Origin: a virus
Direction: 5' to 3' (one strand)
IMG/VR virus record: IMGVR_UViG_3300034073_001656
Span: 1-21,190 of that record
DNA: 21,190 nucleotides
The position numbers and the translations under genes were made by a program. Of the stretch, positions 8,221 through 14,725 are shown piece by piece. The first letter of the stretch is position 1, and each line of letters starts with the position of its first letter. The notes beneath the pieces were generated by a model that searched no databases, was not told the DNA's origin, and saw only the letters and a list, made by a program, of their open reading frames with translations.

Positions 8221-8263
8221 CTGGAATTTCCTAATCTTTATACTTCTTTATTTATAATTCCAG
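8221..8263. repeat. Inverted repeat enclosing a late promoter and ribosome binding site
   Basis: CTGGAATT at 8221-8228 is the exact reverse complement of AATTCCAG at 8256-8263. The arms enclose 27 bases. On the minus strand the spacer holds all but one end base of the TATAAATA box and the TAGGA ribosome binding site, and the second arm ends 1 base before the ATG of the 111-aa gene. A transcript reading through from upstream carries both arms. A transcript started at the late promoter carries only the second. Confidence 0.6.
8249..8256 (-). promoter_or_regulatory. T4-type late promoter before the 111-aa gene
   Basis: An exact TATAAATA on the minus strand, the box read by the phage late sigma factor (gp55 in T4). 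It lies 30 bases before the ATG at 8219 in the only intergenic gap of about 100 bases in the window, directly after a terminator. Spacing equals that of the box at 11789-11782. Confidence 0.85.
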
Positions 8264-8275
8264 AGAATGCAAATA

Positions 8276-8301
8276 AAAATCCCTCCATAAGGAGGGATTT
8301 T
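8276..8301 (-). terminator. Strong intrinsic terminator after the 85-aa gene
   Basis: A perfect 11-bp stem (AAAATCCCTCC / GGAGGGATTTT) with a 4-base loop. On the minus strand it ends in GGAGGGATTTTTATTT, a G+C-rich stem followed by U residues. It sits 19 bases after the stop of the 85-aa gene and ends the adhesin cassette. The A-rich left side would allow some activity in the other direction too, but no plus-strand gene is seen. Confidence 0.88.
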
Positions 8302-8320
8302 ATTTTTAGAATAAGTTAAC

Positions 8321-8578
8321 TTATTCTGGTGCTTCTTCAGATTCTTCTTGTTCTGGCTGAACCAAATCAATTCTACCCTGAGAAACGCTCCAAACATAAT
8401 TAAAATCTGGATTAGAAAAAGTTCCATCAGCATATTCCCAACCAATACCGATTGGTGCATCTGCGATTTCTACAAATTCAATACCTTGTTGATTAATGTC
8501 AGTTTGTGCTGGAACATTATCGTAGACTGCTACGTTTTCGATAATACCATTTCTAATAATTGCTACATTGTGTGTCAT
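8321..8578 (-). CDS. Tail fibre assembly-like small protein (85 aa)
   Basis: It starts MTHNVAIIRNGIIENVAVYD and contains IADAPIGIGWEYADGTFSNP, close in form to the 'v.iGw.Ydg..F..P' segment of Tfa/gp38-type tail fibre assembly proteins. The last 12 or so residues are very acidic (PEQEESEEAPE). It lies directly after three glycine-rich adhesin genes, the place where phages often keep the chaperone or assembly factor for the receptor-binding tip. It has a strong ribosome binding site (AAGGGGAT) in the 14-base gap before its ATG, and a terminator follows. The assembly role is an inference from this short motif and position; it could instead be a small structural subunit. Confidence 0.65.
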   Translation of the reverse strand: MTHNVAIIRNGIIENVAVYDNVPAQTDINQQGIEFVEIADAPIGIGWEYADGTFSNPDFNYVWSVSQGRIDLVQPEQEESEEAPE

Positions 8579-8592
8579 TTAAAATCCCCTTT

Positions 8593-9330
8593 TTACCAAA
8601 GTCCGTAAATTTCTTCAACGATAACAGAACCAGTTGAACCTGATTGTCCATGTCCACCACCAGATCCATAAATTCCTTTACCTGGTTGGCTAGATCCGCC
8701 ACCACCTAGTCCACCACCAGCTCCAAAATATTGAAAAGATCCTGATCCTGGGTTGTATCCACTTTCACCTTGTGGAACCCAATATGGTCCATAAGAAAAT
8801 TGTGTTCCAGAAATACCGCCTTGTCCACCATAAACAATTGCTCCAGAACCTGAACCAGAACCACCAGATCCTCCAGAATTCGTTCCGCCTGCACCACCAC
8901 CAGTAGCTGCAACGTAAGAACCAAATGAAGTAGTGCCACCGCCAGCTCCAGAACCACCACCTGCGCCAACAGTAACTGTAACAGTAGTACTAATTTCTGA
9001 AATATCTAAAACACGAACAGCTATACCTCCAGCGCCTCCGCCAGAGTTTGATCCGCCACCACCGCCACCACCGTAGCAAGTAACACGTAAACGCTTTAGA
9101 TCATTCTTACCAGTTGTAGAATATGTTGATGCGCCAGCAGTTGTAAAATATTCTGTACGAGTCCAACCGCGCGGACGATCTTCTCTAGCAGATGGAATAC
9201 CACCAGCAGTAACACCATCATGAACGATTGTTACGTCTTTATCTGTATCTACTGTGACTTCTCCTAACGCTCCTGTAAATGCAGCGTGCTGAGCAGTAGT
9301 ACCTCTTCTTAATTTAACTTGTTTTGACAT
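8593..9330 (-). CDS. Glycine-rich adhesin, paralogue 3 (245 aa)
   Basis: A candidate receptor-binding protein. Residues 1-48 (MSKQVKLRRGTTAQHAAFTG, then GEVTVDTDKDVTIVHDGVTA) are an Mtd-type N-terminal docking domain. Residues 51-82 are a linker strand region (DRPRGWTRTEYFTTAG, then LKRLRVTCYG). From residue 87 the chain is dominated by glycine runs, with a conserved VTVTVGAGGGSGAGGGTTSF strand unit at 116-136 and a differing middle (GPYWVPQGESGYNP) at 150-215. It ends GSVIVEEIYGLW. Glycine-rich tips that pack as polyglycine helices with variable loops are known from the gp38 adhesin of Salmonella phage S16; that this protein folds likewise is an inference. It is last of three tandem copies, with AAGGAATT as ribosome binding site in an 11-base gap. 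Confidence 0.8.
   Translation of the reverse strand: MSKQVKLRRGTTAQHAAFTGALGEVTVDTDKDVTIVHDGVTAGGIPSAREDRPRGWTRTEYFTTAGASTYSTTGKNDLKRLRVTCYGGGGGGGSNSGGGAGGIAVRVLDISEISTTVTVTVGAGGGSGAGGGTTSFGSYVAATGGGAGGTNSGGSGGSGSGSGAIVYGGQGGISGTQFSYGPYWVPQGESGYNPGSGSFQYFGAGGGLGGGGSSQPGKGIYGSGGGHGQSGSTGSVIVEEIYGLW
8921..8961. repeat. 41-base exact repeat shared by adhesin paralogues 3 and 2
   Basis: The bases at 8921-8961 are identical to 9658-9698. They code for the conserved GSGAGGGTTSFG region. Flanking sequence differs even where the protein is alike, so the identity is higher than its surroundings. Confidence 0.85.
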
Positions 9331-9341
9331 AGTGTAATTCC

Positions 9342-10061
9342 TTATACAAATCCGTAGAATTCTTCAACAATAACAGAACCTTGTGCGCCACCTGCTCCTG
9401 ATCCACCACCACCACCACGAATACCATTACCACCTGTACCTGATCGACCACCACCGAAACCGCCACCAACCATACGACCAGCAGAATATGATGAGTTACG
9501 TGCTGGATAGTTAGAAGATTCTCCTTGACAAGCACCTTGTCCACCTAGTATATATACAGGGTTTCCAGAAACGCTACCGCCACCGCCACCGCCTGATCCA
9601 CCAGATCCACCACTATAACCAGAACCAGCACCGCCACCAGTTGCATTAATGTATGTACCAAATGAAGTAGTGCCACCGCCAGCTCCAGAACCACCACCAG
9701 AACCAATAGTAACTGCTACGTTTGTAGTTAAATCAGTAACTTCTAACACAACTTGTGTAATACCACCACCACCGCCACCAGATTGTCCACCACCACCACC
9801 GCCACCACCGTAGCAAGTAACACGAATACGTTTTAAATCTGTTTTTCCTGACAGTGTCCATGTTCCACTAGAAGTAAAAATTTCCATTCTAGTCATACCA
9901 CGTGGACGATCTTTTCTTAATAGAGGAATACCACCTGCTGTAGTTCCATTATGAACTACAGGAACATCTTTATCTGTATCTACAGTTACTTCGCCTTCAA
10001 CGCCAGTAAATGTTGCGTGTTGCGCAGTAGTACCTCTTCTAAATCTAACTTGTTTTGACAT
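9342..10061 (-). CDS. Glycine-rich adhesin, paralogue 2 (239 aa)
   Basis: Same plan as its two neighbours: docking domain at residues 1-48 (MSKQVRFRRGTTAQHATFTG), linker DRPRGMTRMEIFTSSGTWTL, strand TDLKRIRVTCYG, a run of eight glycines at 85-92, the conserved NVAVTIGSGGGSGAGGGTTS unit, and a glycine-rich distal part that ends GSVIVEEFYGFV. The middle differs from the others and contains ILGGQGACQGESSNYPARNS and RMVGGGFGGGRSG. It shares a 41-base identical stretch with paralogue 3 and a 44-base identical start with paralogue 1, so pieces have been exchanged or kept. A GAGGA ribosome binding site lies in the 15-base gap before the ATG. Role as host-binding tip is inferred. Confidence 0.8.
   Translation of the reverse strand: MSKQVRFRRGTTAQHATFTGVEGEVTVDTDKDVPVVHNGTTAGGIPLLRKDRPRGMTRMEIFTSSGTWTLSGKTDLKRIRVTCYGGGGGGGGQSGGGGGGITQVVLEVTDLTTNVAVTIGSGGGSGAGGGTTSFGTYINATGGGAGSGYSGGSGGSGGGGGGSVSGNPVYILGGQGACQGESSNYPARNSSYSAGRMVGGGFGGGRSGTGGNGIRGGGGGSGAGGAQGSVIVEEFYGFV
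10018..10061. repeat. 44-base exact repeat at the starts of adhesin paralogues 2 and 1
   Basis: The bases at 10018-10061 are identical to 10726-10769. They are the first 44 coding bases (MSKQVRFRRGTTAQ). The downstream coding sequence diverges at silent and replacement sites. Such a shared start could serve as a point for recombination between the copies. Confidence 0.85.
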
Positions 10062-10076
10062 TTTAGTTATCCTCTA

Positions 10077-10769
10077 TTATACATATCCATAAATTTCTTC
10101 AATAATAACACCACCAGAACCTCCTGATGCTGTTGGTCCGCCACCAGATCCAAATAATCCTTTTCCAGCCTCACCATATCTGCCACCACCCCAAGGACTA
10201 CCACCACGACCTTGTGCAGAACCTAAACCGACACCAGATACACCTGATTGTGCACCTAAATTGATAACACCAGTTCCTGAAGCAGAACCTGGAATAGATG
10301 ATGCAGACTGGCTTCCTTGGTTACCAGCACCACCACCAGAACAAGAAATAAAGGTACCAAATGAAGTAGTACCACCACTAGCGTTTTGTCCACCGCCAGC
10401 ACCAATAGTAACAGCAACAGTAGCTGGTAGTGAAGTTGCTTCGATAGTTACAATACCTTGTCCACCTTGAGCACCACCAGAGTTATCACCACCACTTCCG
10501 CCACCGCCACCGCCGCCTGATGCTAAAACACGAATGCGTTTTAGATCAGTTTTACCAGAAATACTGTATGTGCCTGATGAAGTAAAATATTCGACTTTAG
10601 TAAATCCACGTGGGCGATCAGCACGAGCAACAGGAATACCACCTGCAACTACGCCATCATGAACGACTAGTGCTTTTTCATCAGTATCTACTGTAATTTC
10701 ACCAGCTGGACCAGTGAATACGCTATGTTGCGCAGTAGTACCTCTTCTAAATCTAACTTGTTTTGACAT
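10077..10769 (-). CDS. Glycine-rich adhesin, paralogue 1 (230 aa)
   Basis: First of the three tandem adhesins to be transcribed. It has docking domain residues 1-48 (MSKQVRFRRGTTAQHSVFTG, GEITVDTDEKALVVHDGVVA), linker DRPRGFTKVEYFTSSGTYSI, strand TDLKRIRVLASGG, a glycine run near 85-91, the VAVTIGAGGGQNASGGTTSF unit, and the C-terminus GGVIIEEIYGYV. It is the most divergent copy: the conserved 'VTCYGG' of the others is VLASGG, and its middle (residues 150-195) is richer in Ser, Ala and Gln than in long glycine runs. AGGGA serves as ribosome binding site. It is probably transcribed from the late promoter at 11789-11782 together with the 320-aa gene. Receptor binding is inferred. Confidence 0.8.
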   Translation of the reverse strand: MSKQVRFRRGTTAQHSVFTGPAGEITVDTDEKALVVHDGVVAGGIPVARADRPRGFTKVEYFTSSGTYSISGKTDLKRIRVLASGGGGGGGSGGDNSGGAQGGQGIVTIEATSLPATVAVTIGAGGGQNASGGTTSFGTFISCSGGGAGNQGSQSASSIPGSASGTGVINLGAQSGVSGVGLGSAQGRGGSPWGGGRYGEAGKGLFGSGGGPTASGGSGGVIIEEIYGYV

Positions 10770-10789
10770 GTTTATTTCCCTATTCTATA

Positions 10790-11752
10790 TTATTTACCAA
10801 TAAATTGGATAGTCATCTGTGACAAGTTTGGATGGTTATAGTCATAGGCTCTAACAGTTCTATTAACTAGAGAACCGACACCATCACACATTGCATATAA
10901 TCTTAGAGTTTCATATTTCTTTAGGTAAACAACACGATTTGCATAAACTTCGTTGTTTGCAAAAGTAGTTGTGGTATTATCCATTGGAGACTGGCTACCA
11001 CCTAACATGAAATACACATCATTGTCAGAGAAGATAGAAAGGTGTACTAGATACCAACCTTCGAAGTTAGTAGTGAAATAACCACCACTAAATGTGCCAA
11101 GACGTGTATCAATCAATCTTGCGCTGCTAAATGGGATTGGTGTTGGAGTACCCTGTGGGACTAAAGTATCACTAGTTTTTAATAGATGCACTAGACCTTG
11201 CTGAGAAGAGTTCATATTCTCAAAGTCTAAGTTATTTCTATGTGCAGCTAAATGTTTAACACCAGCGCGAGTGACACCATCATAAACTGTAAATGTAAAC
11301 CATGTTGGGTCGATATAGATATCACCCTGAGAACCTTTGTTAACTAATGACAGTTGGAACCAATCTTCAGTGCTATCTACTGGAGAAGTGATTAAATCAA
11401 AGTCTTCTGTTAGGTTAACAGCTTCTGTTAGAGTAGAATAATCTTCTATATCTAAAGTTTCAACACCAAGAGTGTTAATTTGGAAATTTGGGTTTTGTGC
11501 AGTAGAAAGAGTAACCCAAGATGTACCATTGGAGTAGTAGACTCTTTCAGTGTCTTGCACATAAACAACTCTACCAGTGTTTGTTGCAGCAGCTGGTAGG
11601 CTTGAATATAATGCATATGTTGTCATAACACCATTGTCTAATGACTCTAGTGCTTTAGCCAAATAGATGACTTCTTTACTATCACTGCTGCTAGTAAGAG
11701 CATTCAGTTTAGCCTGAATTACTGTTTCTAATGATGAGATATTAACTGGCAT
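10790..11752 (-). CDS. Fibre/adhesin protein with possible C1q-like tip (320 aa)
   Basis: N-terminal residues 5-38 are helical and fibre-type (LETVIQAKLNALTSSSDSKE then VIYLAKALESL), a pattern I associate with marine myovirus structural proteins. Residues 55-82 hold the common fibre phrase GRVVYVQDTERVYYSNGTSW. Residues 205-320 look like a compact beta sandwich: FTTNFEGWYLVHLSIFSDND, VYFMLGG, NRVVYLKKYETLRLYAMCDG, ending LSQMTIQFIGK. The order 'F-x-G-x-Y, strands, L-K-x-x-E-x-L-x-L, C-terminal strand' recalls C1q/TNF jelly-rolls, but I cannot confirm it. A late promoter lies 30 bases before the ATG, with CGGAGAA as ribosome binding site. It leads the operon that continues with the three glycine-rich adhesins and the 85-aa protein. 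Confidence 0.72.
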   Translation of the reverse strand: MPVNISSLETVIQAKLNALTSSSDSKEVIYLAKALESLDNGVMTTYALYSSLPAAATNTGRVVYVQDTERVYYSNGTSWVTLSTAQNPNFQINTLGVETLDIEDYSTLTEAVNLTEDFDLITSPVDSTEDWFQLSLVNKGSQGDIYIDPTWFTFTVYDGVTRAGVKHLAAHRNNLDFENMNSSQQGLVHLLKTSDTLVPQGTPTPIPFSSARLIDTRLGTFSGGYFTTNFEGWYLVHLSIFSDNDVYFMLGGSQSPMDNTTTTFANNEVYANRVVYLKKYETLRLYAMCDGVGSLVNRTVRAYDYNHPNLSQMTIQFIGK

Positions 11753-11781
11753 TTATTATTCTCCGATCTTTTCTGACCTTT

Positions 11782-11789
11782 TATTTATA
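11782..11789 (-). promoter_or_regulatory. T4-type late promoter overlapping a stop codon, before the 320-aa gene
   Basis: An exact TATAAATA on the minus strand, 30 bases before the ATG at 11752. The TAA inside the box (11787-11785) is the stop codon of the upstream 93-aa gene, whose last sense codon is TTA. Confidence 0.85.
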
Positions 11790-12066
11790 AACTCATAATC
11801 GCTATGGTTAATGCTTCGTCCAGTGCTGGACCAGCAACTGAGTCCCACTTTGTACCATCATAACCCATAAACAGATTTCCTACGAATGCAACCATGCCAA
11901 CTTCTGGAGATGGCAAAGCAGTATCTCTTGCGGAAGCGTCTGTATAAAAGGGAACTTTTAGGTAGGATGCGCCTGTATTTCCTGGATTTTGTTCCAGCGA
12001 TAGGCTTAGAAATTTACCGTTTTTACCGTCATCTACGACGGTGACATTTTGAATCTTTAATGCCAT
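11785..12066 (-). CDS. Small fibre-like structural protein (93 aa)
   Basis: It starts MALKIQNVTVVDDGKNGKFL and contains YTDASARDTALPSPEVGMVA followed by GNLFMGYDGTKWDSV. This 'aRD.a.psP..Gm..F....l..ydGt.W' phrase is common in phage fibre and collar proteins, where it forms a small beta domain. The end (ALDEALTIAIMSL) is hydrophobic but too short to call a membrane segment. It has its own late promoter, 35 bases before the ATG, and a strong AAAGGGAG ribosome binding site. Its stop codon lies inside the late promoter of the next gene. It is therefore a one-gene late unit with possible read-through. The role in the virion is unknown. Confidence 0.72.
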   Translation of the reverse strand: MALKIQNVTVVDDGKNGKFLSLSLEQNPGNTGASYLKVPFYTDASARDTALPSPEVGMVAFVGNLFMGYDGTKWDSVAGPALDEALTIAIMSL

Positions 12067-12095
12067 CTTCGCTCCCTTTAGAACTCGGCTGTTAT

Positions 12096-12113
12096 AGAGT
12101 TATTTATAACTCT
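12096..12113. repeat. 18-base palindrome around a late promoter box
   Basis: AGAGTTAT at 12096-12103 and ATAACTCT at 12106-12113 are perfect reverse complements separated by TT. The TATAAATA box lies inside. In a read-through transcript it would form a small A+U-rich hairpin at the 3' end of the 238-aa gene. There is no U-tract, so I do not call it a terminator. Confidence 0.7.
12101..12108 (-). promoter_or_regulatory. T4-type late promoter overlapping a stop codon, before the 93-aa gene
   Basis: An exact TATAAATA on the minus strand, 35 bases before the ATG at 12066. The TAA (12106-12104) inside the box is the stop codon of the 238-aa fibre gene, preceded by TTA as at the 11789-11782 box. 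Confidence 0.85.
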
Positions 12114-12820
12114 TTTGATTTCAAATTCTGAATTTCTTGATCTAATTCTTTAACTGCATTAATTAAAAATGCAATTAAACCAAGATAGTTGACAGACTTT
12201 TCATCTTTTTCTTCTTGAACTAATTGTGGAATAACAAGTTCTAGTTCTTGAGCCATAACACCAAAAGAATCTTTACCAGTTTTAATCCAAGTAAAAGATT
12301 TTCCTTCTAGTTTTCTAACTGTTTCTAATGCATTCTGAATTGGTGCAACGCTGTGTTTTAGTCGCATATCAGAAGAAGAATTTAAGTTTGCTGCAGTGAT
12401 GTCACCACTAAACACATTACTTGCTGCATCTAAACGAGGAATATTAGAACCAAGTGTAACTGAAATGTTGCCTGCAACACCATCTGCGTTTCCGATAATA
12501 ACTTCGTTTGTCGCGCCTGTTAATGCTCTAGTTGTCGCAGAACCCTCTGTTGTTCTAACAAGAATTCCATTAGTAGTTAGAGATGATAGAGCAGCTAGGT
12601 CAGTATCAAATGCTTGAACCTGAGAACCGATAGTTACACCTAAGTTTGCTCTTGCTACTAGAGCATCTGTTAAGTCACTAAGATTATTAGATCTTTCTAA
12701 CTTATTATTGTTAAGACTAATAAAGTTATTATCAATCTCAGTATTATTCAATGGTGCGTCTTTTCTAGTTACACCATCTACACCAGTTGTTCCAGTTTGT
12801 CTTGTGGTAATTGCAGCCAT
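12104..12820 (-). CDS. Short tail fibre with C-terminal S74 self-cleaving chaperone (238 aa)
   Basis: Residues 1-42 are the head (MAAITTRQTGTTGVDGVTRK, then PLNNTEIDNNFISLNNNKLE). Residues 59-100 are a fibre segment (NLGVTIGSQVQAFDTDLAAL) that recurs in the 403-aa fibre. From residue 150 the protein is a peptidase S74 / intramolecular chaperone domain: SDMRLKHSVAPIQNALETVR, then GKSFTWIKTGKDSFGVMAQE, with VNYLGLIAFLINAVKELDQE at the end. In this family a Ser and a Lys five residues later form the catalytic pair; here they are Ser150 and Lys155, and cleavage before Ser150 would release an 89-residue chaperone after the trimer folds. Both residues are present, so activity is expected (inference). 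The start lies 4 bases after the stop of the 149-aa gene. Confidence 0.87.
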   Translation of the reverse strand: MAAITTRQTGTTGVDGVTRKDAPLNNTEIDNNFISLNNNKLERSNNLSDLTDALVARANLGVTIGSQVQAFDTDLAALSSLTTNGILVRTTEGSATTRALTGATNEVIIGNADGVAGNISVTLGSNIPRLDAASNVFSGDITAANLNSSSDMRLKHSVAPIQNALETVRKLEGKSFTWIKTGKDSFGVMAQELELVIPQLVQEEKDEKSVNYLGLIAFLINAVKELDQEIQNLKSKEL

Positions 12821-12824
12821 TTAA

Positions 12825-13274
12825 TTATACCTTGATATTAAGGTTTTCTAATTTTTCTATAATTTCGTCAACATTTGCTACATTGTTAACGACCTTAGTT
12901 AAATCTTTGAGATAATCTCTTTGCTTGATAGCAGACTTTAAAGTTACTTGGTCATTAGAAATCATTGCGTCTCTAATGACAATATCGTTTGCTGCATATA
13001 GTTCTTTTCTATATTGGCGAATTTTAACCTTTGCAATATTTTTAGCCTTTTCAAGATCAATTTTAACTTTAGGTTGACCTGGACTATCAAAATCTGCAGT
13101 AAGAGCATCTCTAAAAATTTCTAAATGTTCTGTTTTTGGCAATTGTTCGCTATCGATCATAACAGAAGGAAGACCTACTGGAACTTGCTGTTGTAGATCT
13201 ACTAGAGATATATTTTTAGCTCCAGAAATAATAGCAACGATACCATCTTGTTGTAGATATAAAATATGTTTCAT
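12825..13274 (-). CDS. Probable tail fibre assembly factor (149 aa)
   Basis: It starts MKHILYLQQDGIVAIISGAK. The N-terminal half (to about residue 75) looks like a small alpha/beta fold. The C-terminal half is helical and charged: IDLEKAKNIAKVKIRQYRKE, then QVTLKSAIKQRDYLKDLTKV and IIEKLENLNIKV. The pattern 'dleKAk.i.k.kiR..R...l......a.......l...k..LkdlT' is one I know from small phage proteins encoded next to tail fibre genes and annotated as fibre assembly or hypothetical proteins. It stands between two fibre genes (403 aa before, 238 aa after) that share a segment, as expected for a helper of either. Ribosome binding site is AAGG. The function is an inference. Confidence 0.6.
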   Translation of the reverse strand: MKHILYLQQDGIVAIISGAKNISLVDLQQQVPVGLPSVMIDSEQLPKTEHLEIFRDALTADFDSPGQPKVKIDLEKAKNIAKVKIRQYRKELYAANDIVIRDAMISNDQVTLKSAIKQRDYLKDLTKVVNNVANVDEIIEKLENLNIKV

Positions 13275-13283
13275 TTCTTAACC

Positions 13284-14495
13284 TTAGTTAAACATTGCAA
13301 CTCGAACAACACCATTATTGACGCCTGCTACAGTACCACCACTAAATGCTGCTGTTAGTGTGTAGACAACTAAAGCAGTAGCACTAGAATTGACGAATGT
13401 CATAAATCTTCCTGCTGTTGTTCCACCACCACCGCACATACCAAACGCTACAAAGTTTGCATTACTAAATGTTCCAGAAGCGATATTAATTGTGTACTGA
13501 CCTGCACCATTTGATGTGACACTATTTACATTATTACTTGCTAAAATAGAACCATCAGATCCGTTAAACACAACCCATGCTTTAGCTAAACCAACTACAG
13601 AATTAAACTTATTATCAGTATAAACTTGTTGAGCAGCATCACCTGTATCTACTGCAGATTTAACAAACGCTGTAGTTGCGATTTGTGTAGTATTATTTCC
13701 AGCAGCTGCAGTTGGCGCAGTAGGAGTTCCTGTTAAAGCAGGACTAGAAATTAATGATATTGTTGGATTACCACCAGTAAAATCACTGTTAGTGATATTA
13801 ATATTTGTGCCAGCAACAAGCGCTGCTGTAGTTGAAGTACCAGAACCAGTTTTAACTACGACACCATTGTTAGATAGTGCAGAGATGGAAGATAAAATTG
13901 GCGCAAAACCTTGAATATCAGTACCAATATTTAGACCCAAGTTAATTCTGGCGATAGTAGCAGAACTTGCTCCAGTACCACCACTAGAAACATCAATTGG
14001 ATTGATGCCTGTAATATTTCCACCAGTAATATTAACGCTGGCAGAGTTTTGAGAAGCCATATTTCCAATAGACAATAATGTTTTAATAGCATCTACTGTT
14101 GTTACACCAGTACCACCATGCTCCACAGTAACCACGCCACTGACATTAGTTGCAGTACCTGTCCATGTACCGATACCATTACCTGTAATATTTCCAGTAA
14201 CATTACCGACTAAATTTGCGGTAACAGTAGTTGCTGCAAAATTACCAGATGAGTCTCTTAATACCAGAGTGTTATTGGTGTTAGTTGACGCAATATTTTT
14301 ACCCTGCACTCTATCTGCGTCTAAACCAGAACCAGCACCATCGACTGATAAAATTTTTGCAAGCACATCTGTTGCAGTGTAAGATGTTATATCTAACTTA
14401 CCACCTAACTCAGTGTTTAGGTTGTTGATGTTAGCATCTGCTTCGGCAATAGTTAAAGGGCTACCTTTAGTGCTTCTTAAGAAAATGACTGCCAT
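13284..14495 (-). CDS. Tail fibre protein (403 aa)
   Basis: Residues 1-35 form the head (MAVIFLRSTKGSPLTIAEAD, ANINNLNTELGGKL). Residues 57-105 contain GLDADRVQGKNIASTNTNNT and VTANLVGNVTGNITGNG, typical short fibre repeats. Residues 125-190 have two 'GGTGxxS/T' turns. Residues 185-227 resemble residues 59-100 of the 238-aa fibre. Residues 251-281 are a classic P2-type fibre repeat (SPALTGTPTAPTAAAGNNTT, QIATTAFVKSA). From 304 there is a distal beta domain (AKAWVVFNGSDGSILASNNV, then GQYTINIASGTFSNANFVAF) common at the tips of marine phage fibres. It ends VVRVAMFN. The start overlaps the stop of the 76-aa gene as TAATG at 14497-14493. It has no S74 chaperone of its own. Confidence 0.83.
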   Translation of the reverse strand: MAVIFLRSTKGSPLTIAEADANINNLNTELGGKLDITSYTATDVLAKILSVDGAGSGLDADRVQGKNIASTNTNNTLVLRDSSGNFAATTVTANLVGNVTGNITGNGIGTWTGTATNVSGVVTVEHGGTGVTTVDAIKTLLSIGNMASQNSASVNITGGNITGINPIDVSSGGTGASSATIARINLGLNIGTDIQGFAPILSSISALSNNGVVVKTGSGTSTTAALVAGTNINITNSDFTGGNPTISLISSPALTGTPTAPTAAAGNNTTQIATTAFVKSAVDTGDAAQQVYTDNKFNSVVGLAKAWVVFNGSDGSILASNNVNSVTSNGAGQYTINIASGTFSNANFVAFGMCGGGGTTAGRFMTFVNSSATALVVYTLTAAFSGGTVAGVNNGVVRVAMFN

Positions 14496-14725
14496 TATTG
14501 ACCTTTGTTTAGTAACGCAATTAAGATATTCTTAATTTCTGCGATATCAGTTTTTATACTTTCGATATCATCAGTGTTCTTTTTTACTTCTTCATTAATT
14601 TTTTGATGAGTTCTTCTCTTGTTCACATAATTTTCATAATCAATCTTATTAGTATTTATGATAGCTCCACTACTCATATCTCGAACAAGAGAATCTTTAC
14701 CTTCTATTTTTAGAAAATTATTCAT
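14495..14725 (-). CDS. Small coiled-coil structural protein (76 aa)
   Basis: It starts at ATG 14725-14723, overlapping the stop of the DUF4815 gene by one base (TAATG). A TTG three codons upstream is also open but would be less usual and needs no invoking. Sequence: MNNFLKIEGKDSLVRDMSSG, then AIINTNKIDYENYVNKRRTH, followed by a heptad-patterned helix (VKKNTDDIESIKTDIAEIKN) to the end. I recall similar small proteins ('NFLKvEGh..LvRD.....i.N') next to the baseplate fibre genes of marine T4-like phages, without known function. The coiled coil could join fibre and baseplate or form a small trimer. The TAATG junctions at both ends suggest its amount is tied to its neighbours. Confidence 0.78.
   Translation of the reverse strand: MNNFLKIEGKDSLVRDMSSGAIINTNKIDYENYVNKRRTHQKINEEVKKNTDDIESIKTDIAEIKNILIALLNKGQ

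Noticed and set aside
8248-8460. A 70-codon minus-strand frame over the 85-aa gene and the terminator.
   Set aside because: It reads through the terminator stem and ends in the intergenic gap, lacks a ribosome binding site and is out of frame with a gene that has a recognisable motif.
8706-9544. Open minus-strand frames of 87 and 76 codons across the glycine-rich adhesins, rich in Val and Leu.
   Set aside because: They are the shifted reading of GGX-type codons in the real genes, overlap them completely and cross the 9342-9330 junction without a ribosome binding site.
8593-10769. A diversity-generating retroelement acting on the adhesins, suggested by the Mtd-type N-terminal domain.
   Set aside because: No reverse transcriptase, no template repeat with A-rich variable positions and no IMH-like element is visible; variation among copies is not limited to adenine positions of one repeat.
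14653-14660. CATAAATA on the minus strand inside the 76-aa gene, similar to a late promoter box.
   Set aside because: The first base departs from the strict box, it lies within coding sequence more than 150 bases from the next start, and a similar match occurs by chance inside the 697-aa gene.
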